DNA of 64,000 nucleotides, from assembly GCA_902651635.1 (NCBI GenBank), contig CACRSC010000084.1, positions 1,883,962-1,947,961 of the forward strand, given 5' to 3'. How positions within the stretch are numbered: position 1 is the first letter of the stretch; the number at the start of each line of letters is the position of its first letter. Below the pieces are notes generated by a model. It was not told the origin of the DNA and did not search any database. It worked only from the letters and a program-made list of their open reading frames with translations. Source of the stretch: Mastigamoeba balamuthi. Its lineage: Eukaryota > Evosea > Mastigamoebida > Mastigamoebidae. Both the position numbers and the translations under genes were made by a program. Shown piece after piece: positions 56,690 through 64,000 of this stretch.

Positions 56690-56829
56690 GGGCGACTGCG
56701 CTGCTGTGGGGACCGCCGGGTCACGCTTTTGCGTTTGTTTCTTGTTGTGCCGTCGCGTTTGTTGCCCGAGATCTTCGGGATATCTCGAGAATATCTTCAC
56801 CAGATATAATTATTTCCCCCGTCCCCCTC
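56690..56829. promoter_or_regulatory. Divergent promoter region with ATATC elements
   Basis: 140 bases between divergent starts of the BAR-PH gene and a small membrane-protein gene. GGGATATCTCGAGAATATC at 56776-56794 and AGATATAATTATT at 56801 lie just upstream of the plus-strand start. Confidence 0.55.
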
Positions 56830-57351
56830 ATGTCGGGCACACCGCCGAGTGTCGACCGCGTGGGCTGGGGCTCGTTCGCCGCCTTCCAGGCCCTGGCGCT
56901 GTGCACCGCCGCCCTCACCTACGTCGCCGTGGTGCTGCGCCGGCGCCGCGCCGCCCGCCAGCAGACGGAGAAGCTGCAGCGCGAGCTGGGCGCTGCCCGC
57001 CTCAGCGTCCGCGCAGCCCCCGCCCCCTCCCCCTTCGCCCTCGTCGTCTCCCACCCGCACGGCGCCGCCGCCGCCGCGGGAGTGGCGCCAGCCCAGTCGC
57101 CCCTGGCCGTCGTGGCGCCGGTGCCCAAGGCGGCGGCGGCGGCGGTGCTGGCGCGGCCCTCGACGGCCAGCAGCAGAGCGCACTCGCCCGCCGTCGTCGC
57201 CACGCCCCCGTGCCCCGGCCCCGGTGTCTCCCCCGCCACCCCGCTCGCCCTGCTGCCCGCTGCCGCTGTCGCTGCTGCCGCTGCTGCGGGGGCGCACTCG
57301 GCGTCCACGACGCCCGCCGCGGGTGCGCACTCGCGGGTGGACGACGACTGA
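56830..57351 (+). CDS. Single-pass membrane protein with a low-complexity tail
   Basis: One exon, 173 residues. A short N-terminus precedes one hydrophobic helix (about 14-36, within SFAAFQALALCTAALTYVAV) followed by RRRRAARQQ, which predicts a cytosolic C-terminus. A short coiled segment leads into an Ala/Pro/Val/Ser-rich tail ending VDDD. No family recognised. It is divergent from the BAR-PH gene over a 140-base promoter. Confidence 0.65.
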   Translation: MSGTPPSVDRVGWGSFAAFQALALCTAALTYVAVVLRRRRAARQQTEKLQRELGAARLSVRAAPAPSPFALVVSHPHGAAAAAGVAPAQSPLAVVAPVPKAAAAAVLARPSTASSRAHSPAVVATPPCPGPGVSPATPLALLPAAAVAAAAAAGAHSASTTPAAGAHSRVDDD

Positions 57352-57660
57352 GGAGCTGTGCAATGCAACGCAAGCCAGCAAGGCGGCCACAGGCCTTGGC
57401 CCCCCCTCTCTATGCTCTCTCTCTCTCTATGTCACTCGCTCTCTCCCAGCCGCCAAATCAATTGACGGCCCCCTGAATATACCGAATGTACCGCCCAGTC
57501 GCGCCGCAGCGGCTGGGGCCATCGCTCGAGCCAGCTGCCTTGAGGCGGCGCGCAGACGCCTGCCCGCTGTGTGTGTGTCCTGTGCATGTTTTGCGCTGCA
57601 CTGCGTTGTTTGCTCTCGCTGAGGGGCGTCTGTGCGCGTCACGTCGCGTCGCGTCGCCTG

Positions 57661-58618
57661 TCAGTCGAGCTGGGGGGGCGCCAGGCCCTCTGCGGCCTCC
57701 TGCCTGGCCCTCGCCGCCGCCCCCAGGGCCACCGCGTCGCCACAGGCCACCGCCATGGCCGCGAGCGCCGTGGCCTCGTCCTGCTGCTGCTGCTGCTGCT
57801 GCTGGGCGTCGGCCACCCTGCGTGCCAGCTCCGCCTGCCGCGCAGCCGCCGCCGCAGCCACGTGTGCGGGCGCCTGCGGGGGCATCGCCGGCGGCGGGGG
57901 CGGCACGGCGGCAGCGCAGGTGGCGGCGGTGGCGGCGGTGGAGGCGTTGGCCGAGGCCGAGGCTGTCTCGTCGGCGCTGCCCTGCTGCTGCGGCTGCTGC
58001 GGCTGCGGGCGCTGCGGGGGCACCCGGATGCGCAGCCGCACGGCAGAGGCCGAGGCCGCGGCGCCGCCGGGCTGCTGGGCGGTGGAGGCGGTGCCCGTGT
58101 GCTCCTCGGCGTCGATGCGCGCCTGCAGCAGCTTGAGGTCCTCCTCCTGCGCGGTTGATGCGACGTATCGCGTCAGCTCAGGCACAGAGAGAGGGGCGGG
58201 GCGCACCGTCTTGGCCTTGCTGCGGCCGATCTGCGCCTGGTTGTCCAGGCGGTACCGCTCCGTGGCGGCCGTGGCCTCTGCGGCAGCGGGCCCTCCCTCG
58301 AGCATCTTGCCCACTGCGCGTGTGCGAGACGCGTGAGACGCGTGAGAGGCGACAGCAGCGGGCGCGGCAGGGCGCACCGATGTCCTCGACCATCTCGAGG
58401 TAGTCGTCGTACCTGCGGGGGGGAGGGGGCGCGTGTGGGTCTGGGGGGTGCCGGGGGGCAGTGCCAGGGCGGCGCACTCGCGCTTGGAGGCGAAGTCGTC
58501 GGGGCGCTTGTTGTACCTGCGGGGCCCTGCGTCAGCGGGCGAGCGCGGCGCACATGGGGGCACCCTACACGCGCGAGAGACGGGACCGTATCATCTGCTC
58601 GTCCGTGACCGTCGACAT
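57661..58618 (-). CDS. MNAT1: MAT1-like CAK assembly factor lacking the RING finger
   Basis: Five exons, 58618-58575, 58516-58478, 58412-58378, 58313-58207 and 58146-57661, give 236 residues. The spliced start reads MSTVTDEQMIRSRLS then YNKRPDDFASKRE and YDDYLEMVEDIVGKMLEGG, which follows the MAT1 consensus around I-Y-N-K-R-x-x-D-F-x-S-x-x-x-Y-N-D-F-L-E-x-V-E-x-I. A coiled region (EEDLKLLQARIDAEE) and a Gln/Ala/Pro-rich C-terminus follow, the latter with eight CAG-coded Gln. MAT1 clamps CDK7-cyclin H within TFIIH. The usual N-terminal C3HC4 RING (about 65 residues in animals) is absent: the first ATG here aligns just downstream of it. An unseen upstream exon is possible. The first donor is either GC (GCGCGT) or differently placed. 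Confidence 0.75.
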
Positions 58619-58737
58619 GGTGCTCTCCACACACGCAGCGCGCGCTCTACCGAGAGATACAAGTATCGCCGCAGGATAGATACTCAACATATCTGTAGCT
58701 CTCGAGGACACACATCTGGACCGAAAAATTGTCGGTA

Positions 58738-58809
58738 TCCGAAGTGGTGTAGTTGGTAACATAAGCGGCTCTCACCTGCTTGCCCCGGGTTCGATTCCCG
58801 GCTTCGGAA
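58738..58809 (+). tRNA. tRNA-Glu (anticodon CTC)
   Basis: Full cloverleaf: acceptor TCCGAAG with CTTCGGA, D arm TGGTGTAGTTGGTAAC, anticodon arm with loop CTCTCAC (anticodon CTC, U33 present), T arm CCGGGTTCGATTCCCGG and discriminator A. It is close in sequence to eukaryotic tRNA-Glu and has no intron. A T-rich run (58810-58817) follows as a Pol III terminator. Confidence 0.97.
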
Positions 58810-59078
58810 CTTTTTTCTTCACCACCTTGTTCCTTTGTGGTGGGTCGTCCGCGCGTGAACGCTCCTGCGATCCAAGTAGCACCACACCAAGGGCCGCGGC
58901 TGATGCGCGTCGCGCGGGCGTGTGCGGGACTGTGCGGTAGTTTCGCGTTCGTGACGCGGGGGTGGCAGATCTTCTCGTCATGACCCGGCGGAATCTGCAC
59001 GTTATTTTAATTGCAAGTCCGCAGTTCACGAACTCCCGTGCAGACCGCAGAGCACCCGCACACACACACAGATCCAAG
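58810..59078. other. Spacer between tRNA-Glu and the next gene
   Basis: Pol III terminator T run at the left; the right half is the 5' flank of the gene at 59079. It contains ACGTTATTTTAATTGC but no ATATC cluster. Confidence 0.45.
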
Positions 59079-59577
59079 ATGGGCTTCATGAAGCACGTTG
59101 TCCAGGGTGCGCTCCACCACACCACACGGCACAGGGGGCTCCTACACGCGGGAGCATCGCCTGCAGAGCGTGCAGTGCAGTGCACCTGGCAGTGGACCTG
59201 CGGACGACCCCCACATCCCAACGGCTCTTTCGCGTTTGCTGGCCCACTGACCCCACGGCCCCCACCGCCCCGCAGAGGTCACGGGGGAGGCCGACTACAA
59301 GCGCCACAAGAAGGCCATGAAGCACCAGGCCAAGTACGGCTACTGCGGCGCCCCCTGCGCCCCGTGCGTCGCGGCCCCCGTCTACGCGGCGCCCCCGCCC
59401 ATGGGCCCCGTCTACGCAGCCCCCGTCGCCCCCATGGGCCCTGTCGCCCCCATGGCCTACGCGGCGCCCCCGCCCCCCATGGCCTACGGCGCCCCCGGCT
59501 ACCAGCCCGCCTACCCTGCAGGGCCCGCGTACGGGGCGGGCTACCCGGCGGCCTACGGGCCCGGCTACCCCTACTGA
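59079..59577 (+). CDS. Pro/Tyr/Ala-rich small protein
   Basis: Two exons, 59079-59106 and 59276-59577, join in phase 1 (G|AG) to 109 residues. The N-terminal 35 residues are basic and helical (MGFMKHVVQEVTGEADYKRH, then KKAMKHQAKYG). A CGAPCAPC motif follows, then repeats of PVYAAPPPMGP, PVAPMGPVAPM and GYQPAYPAGPAYGAGYP. Such PY/GY-rich tails occur in annexin-like and rhodopsin-tail-like proteins and can mediate phase separation or membrane-adaptor contact. No named family. Donor GTGCGC. Confidence 0.7.
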
Positions 59578-62500
59578 GGCGCCCCCACAGAATCAACTGA
59601 CCCGCACCCGCACTCGGCTGCTAGGCACTGCCCACACACACACAAAAGACTACTGTTTACATACACGCTCACGCCAGGTGCCACCCTTCGCCAAAGGTCT
59701 CCAATTCATATTTCTGTGCTAATTTCAACTGATGGCTGGCGTTGTGTGGTCTCGCCCAACGCGATGCTATTCGTTGTACTCTTCAAAAGCTGTACTTGGC
59801 TCTGTGTAGGCCCGCCTCTGCATCGATTGTTCTCTTCACAAAGATCGGCGCTCTCGTGCACCTGGCCTGCCGCCTGCACTCTGACTGTGGCGCCCACACA
59901 TCATTCTTCTCCTTCCACACCCATACCACAAAGAGGCAGTTAAGAGCATAATTACCGAGTTCATCATGCTAGCAGATGTCGCTGTGCCTGTAGTTCAGTG
60001 CTATCTGCATAATCTGAACAATGGTCCATAGTTCATGCAAAAAAAGTGATTCTAGAGAGAGCTGTATGAAGTTCCATTGTCTAGTAGGGACTGCATAGCA
60101 TATCTGTCAGTACCCTTCTTCATTCTGAATTTCCTTTTGGGCCTAAGACTCTAGCCCAAGACAGTAGACTTCATCTTCAAGCTTCAATATTAGAGCATAG
60201 CCTCACCATGCAGAACAGTATCCACTCTGCTGTATCTGCTGCAGCAGATCAAATGGAGATGAATATACAGGCAGCTCTCAGGCATGAGAAGAGCATTGAG
60301 ATAATAAAACGGAATTGCACAGTGACAGATATACAAATAAACAATATTCATTGCATTTCAATCCTTCAAAAACGAAGTAATGCTTCTGGCTTGCAATCAC
60401 AATATGTGCTTATAGAGACCAAGAAAGAAAACAATAAGTGGCCATTCACAAATAGAAGGCAAAGAGAACAACCTCTTTAACTCACAAATCCTTGATTGCA
60501 TAACATAGAGAGGAGCAAATTTCCCAGAGTGGGACTCGGGAAGATCTGTGCATCTTTCCCCATGCCTGCCATATGAAGTCGAGAGGATGCAAAATGAAGC
60601 AAATAGCACACGTATCCTATATAATCAGATTCGCTAGATTCCCGCGATTCGAATGACACCAATCTCATCGAGTTCTGAGCGTTTTACTGGAAGAAAGAGG
60701 GAAAGAAAGAGGGTGAGGAATTAATGACTTTTGCATTTTTACAGCAAAAACGAAGTCGACAAGGCAGAAACCGGTTGATCTGGCACGTGTATAGCATGTC
60801 CCTGTATTCCCATCACGCACGCGGTTCTACTGACGCCAGAATCATCGCTATCTGGCACCATGTTGAAGTATTTACTCGATGATAAACAAACAAGGGCTTC
60901 CACAATTAATCGTTAGAAAATTGCCAAGTGTTAATTGACGCTCACTGCATCGTGTCTCTGGATGCCATTTCATCAAAGTCTTCTGAATTGACCTTCGGCC
61001 AATTCATACGACTTATATGAAATAGCATCCACAGACTATTATTCTCTTTACAGTTCGTAATCAGCTTCTGTATTTCATCTTGTTATCTTGAAGCAACACT
61101 GTAATTATTCTCGATTCGGAAGTTTGTTGTTCGGATATAATCTTTCTTGATCAGAAGTTCAATGGCATTTTTACTTTATATGAATTTCCTGTATTCTTTA
61201 ACCGTATTACTTATACTGGTTTTTCTCTTCTCTGAGTTATTAGGTATTTGATAAATATAATCTTCGGCAAACACCCTGCTTTGTGAAGACAAGAGAATCG
61301 AACTGCTGAGGTCATCCATCATGATTCGGGCTTGGCGCGAGTACTAGACAGTTGCCCTCGATACAATCCATGTAATTTCAGAATTACTCACTACTCTTCT
61401 CGTGGGAAATGAATGCTTGTAAGGTAATTAATGATGAAATATGGTGTAAATTTGTCAGTGTCTTATGGTTTCGCTGATGGTGTGTTTTTGAGGCCTTATG
61501 TAACAACAGTCACGAACCGAGTTGTCTGGCACCTCAGTGAGAAGCCAAACTCTGTTCTATTGAGGCTGCACGAACTACATAGCTAAAGAACCCCCTGGGA
61601 ATTCTTTATGCCTTTTTTCTGTGATTATTGTTCCTTTATCAGAGTGGTACCCAGGGGCAAAATAGGAGGATGCTGAGTCGGTTGAGTTATGATTTCATGG
61701 AATATTCTTGCAAACACACAATTCATCACTGTTTGCAGAACTTGCACCAAAACAGCTGTTGAATGAACCTTCGGGGAACGTCCATACATCCGCCAATGCC
61801 TGCAATTTACATCTTCACAATGAACGTGTATACATGTGTATGTGAGCTGGGATCCGTGATTCCTATGCACTAATATATAACATCCCCAAAAGACAATAAA
61901 CACAGGTTTTAGCACTGTTTCTCTACAATGCAGGGATTGCTGATAACTACTTCAACTTGGGCATGTGATATACTTTTGGCCTCGTAGTTTCTTCTGCATG
62001 TGCATGCTCTGCAAAGTCCAAGAAGACAGAAGAGACTCCTGACCTGCAAAAAGCAAACAAATATAAATAAGAGTATAGTCAGTCTGTACAGCTGCAACAC
62101 AAAACTGCCAACTTATTGATACATTGTTGATTTTTGGGGAGTGAATTGCGCTGCTGAATTGGAATAGTGAAATTACTAGCACCCTGTACCTCCTCAGCTC
62201 TGCTTCAGCTCAGTGCAATAGTTATAGAAACACGCTGAGATGACTAATATGAGGATTACCTTTCTGCACTATGTCTGTTTTTTGTAATTGGTTAGCTCTG
62301 CGATAATGGGTACTTTTCATAGCAAGTTGAACTTAGGTGTATTATGTTGGGTTTTCTCTGAAGGAAGAAATTTGGATTGTTGCATGAGTGTGATCTGGTC
62401 CGAAAGTGGACATTTGTATGCAAATAACAACTGTGAGATGTTCTGTTGGGCTCGGAGGGGCACTCGTCATTCCGAACAACCACTTGACACATCTCAATGA

Positions 62501-62915
62501 GAAACAGCTGTGTCATTTACTTTGCAATGGTAGGTCGCAGGAATTTGTGCAACTGCTTGGCATGCTATCAATCTACTATAGTAGTTTCAAATCTCAGGAG
62601 ACCCTGGATCGCCTGGAGAGGATGTTGAGTCTTGAGTGAGCGAGCCCTCACTCCCCCTATAAATGCTCGCACACAAACCTGACCTGTGTCTGTGCCCAGC
62701 AAGTAGGCCGACGGACCTCATGGCACGACTCTCAGGCAAAACAAGCAGTTGTGAAGATGAATGTGTTTGTGCACTGTCTTGCTTCCGAGACCCCTTGGGG
62801 TGCATGAAGGGTGGTGCCCCTGTTTATGGCTCGTCTTCTGTGGGGTGCGTGTCTGTTGTTATTGGCTGTGTTGTGTGTTGCTAGTCCAGCACTGCGGGAC
62901 CACTCTGCTCCGTGG
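59578..62915. other. AT-rich gene-poor island
   Basis: About 3.3 kb of low-GC DNA without a frame of convincing length or codon bias; the longest, 60208-60480, has no local codon preference. I saw no tRNA, terminal inverted repeats or LTR. The composition matches 5.4-10.4 kb rather than the gene-rich middle. It may be decayed repeats or a replication-timing or centromere-type island. Confidence 0.6.
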
Positions 62916-64000
62916 TCAGTAGGCCCCGCTGCTCTGGTCGACGAGGGCGCCGCGGGCCATCACCTGGAAGGCGACGAGGGCGCCGTCGCAGGTGCCGGCG
63001 AGCACGAACTTCCTGCCGCCGGCAAAGGTGAGCGAGAGCACCTCGGTGGCCGCCTCGAAGCGCAGCAGCGGCCGGATGTCGGGCAGCGAGTGCACAGAGA
63101 CCTCGCGGCCCCGGCACGTCGCCACCAGCGTGCCCTCGTCGTCGACGGCCATCGCCGCGGCGCCGCCCACGTCGCAGCGCCCCAGCGGCGTCCCGTTGAG
63201 CGTCTCGGCGCCGAGCCAGCGCCCCGCGGCCCAGACGACGTCGCCCGAGGGCGTGAGCGCCACGCAGTCTGCGGCCGCGGGCAGCGCCAGCGAGCGGACG
63301 AGCAGCCCCGTGCGCAGCGAGTGCAGGGCGCAGACGGGCTCGCTGCCCCCGCTGGCGCTGACGAGCGCGTCAAAGTCCTCCGAGGCCGCCACGCAGCGCA
63401 GCGGCCCGCTGTGCGCGAAGAGCCGCTGCTGCAGCGCGCCGTCGCGAACGATGACGACCGTGCAGTCGCGCGTGCCCACCGCCAGGAAGCCCGCGTCGCA
63501 CGCCGCGCACGTCGCCACGTCGTCGGCCACCGCCGCCGTCGCGGCCGCCGCCGCCGCCGCCGGGGCGCTGCCGGGCTTGGCCGCGCGGCCGCCCCACGTG
63601 CGCACCTGCACGCGGCCGTCCCAGGCGCCGCAGGCGTAGAGGGCGCGCTGGTCGCCGGCGAGGGCGACGGCCACGGCGGGGCGGACGCCGGCGACGGGGG
63701 GCGTGTCGTACCAGCGCGGGTGCTGGGCGGCCTGGCCCTGGGCGTCGGGGCCGCGGTCGATGTCGAAGGTGAAGGGGAGGCCCTTGGCGTCCGGGGCCGC
63801 GGCGAAGGTGCCGACGAGCAGGCAGCCGTCCGAGGCCAGCGCGACGAGGTCCCGGCCGACGGCGCCCACGCGGCACACGTCGCGCAGCGCGTTGGCCGGC
63901 GTCACGAGCGCGTAGCCCTGCGCGGGCAGCGCGAGCGGGACGACGCTGCCGAGGGCCGCGCGGGCCTCGGCCTCGATGGCCGTGGGCCGGCGCGGGTGCG
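62916..64000 (-). CDS. C-terminal WD40 part of a BEACH-family protein (cut by the window edge)
   Basis: An open frame from the right edge to a stop at 62916-62918 encodes about 361 residues. It begins with an HPRR segment, as just after the BEACH domain in neurobeachin/LRBA/LvsA proteins, and continues as a WD40 propeller: LYACGAWDGRVQVRTW, FAHSGPLRCVAASEDFDALV, then VWAAGRWLG and FVLAGTCDGALVAFQV. It ends with the short family tail (here DQSSGAY). The BEACH domain itself must lie beyond 64000. These very large proteins govern vesicle traffic and lysosome size. A Gly/Ala-rich insert interrupts the second blade. Assignment is from overall order and the ends; single blades are weak. Confidence 0.8.
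   Translation of the reverse strand, partial: HPRRPTAIEAEARAALGSVVPLALPAQGYALVTPANALRDVCRVGAVGRDLVALASDGCLLVGTFAAAPDAKGLPFTFDIDRGPDAQGQAAQHPRWYDTPPVAGVRPAVAVALAGDQRALYACGAWDGRVQVRTWGGRAAKPGSAPAAAAAAATAAVADDVATCAACDAGFLAVGTRDCTVVIVRDGALQQRLFAHSGPLRCVAASEDFDALVSASGGSEPVCALHSLRTGLLVRSLALPAAADCVALTPSGDVVWAAGRWLGAETLNGTPLGRCDVGGAAAMAVDDEGTLVATCRGREVSVHSLPDIRPLLRFEAATEVLSLTFAGGRKFVLAGTCDGALVAFQVMARGALVDQSSGAY

Noticed and set aside
60208-60480. 90-codon open frame in the AT-rich island
   Set aside because: No codon preference like local genes, no domain and no promoter element; compatible with chance.

Overview
The window is nuclear DNA of a single-celled eukaryote, very probably a flagellated free-living protist. 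The evidence is spliced genes with short introns, two eukaryotic tRNA genes, and eukaryote-only families: an R-SNARE, a BEACH-WD40 protein, a DHHC acyltransferase, FAN1, the TFIIH/CAK subunit MAT1, DPCD and a CatSper-like channel. DPCD and the channel point to a motile flagellum; isovaleryl-CoA dehydrogenase with a basic leader points to mitochondria. I cannot place the lineage further from the sequence.

Layout. 1-10.4 kb is relatively AT-rich: an acidic gene end, a fossil Ty3/Gypsy chromovirus (about 0.7-5.4 kb), receptor-phosphodiesterase gene A (minus strand) and a gene-poor stretch. 10.4-59.7 kb is GC-rich and gene-dense, with intergenic gaps often of 100-500 bp and several divergent promoters. 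It carries an interrupted PPYSL-repeat gene, a four-helix membrane protein, an alkaline-phosphatase-superfamily membrane enzyme, FAN1, a SAM/U-box E3, receptor-phosphodiesterase gene B, a double BFD iron-sulphur protein, a CC2D1/Lgd protein, tRNA-Pro, a DHHC enzyme, a Sel1 protein, an RCC1-ankyrin-TIR-TIR protein, a TPR/SGNH gene broken by an 874-base assembly gap, a CatSper-like channel, a PQ-loop transporter, DPCD, IVD, a synaptobrevin, a BAR-PH protein, a RING-less MAT1, tRNA-Glu and a Pro/Tyr-rich protein. 59.6-62.9 kb is AT-rich and looks empty. The right edge cuts a BEACH-WD40 gene.

Highlights. (1) Two 12-exon paralogues (5.5-8.5 kb and 21.8-25.0 kb, divergent) join an extracellular bacterial-type Bug/TctC solute-binding domain through one membrane helix to an intracellular class I cyclic-nucleotide phosphodiesterase. 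This looks like a small-molecule receptor that directly controls a second messenger. (2) One protein joins RCC1 repeats, ankyrins and two TIR domains. (3) Splice signals are unusual: about 11 of 75 reconstructed introns start with GC, the GT donors favour GTGCG rather than GTRAGT, and many introns carry CAATTG. All exon models were made by hand from frame, phase and homology; none was tested with transcripts.
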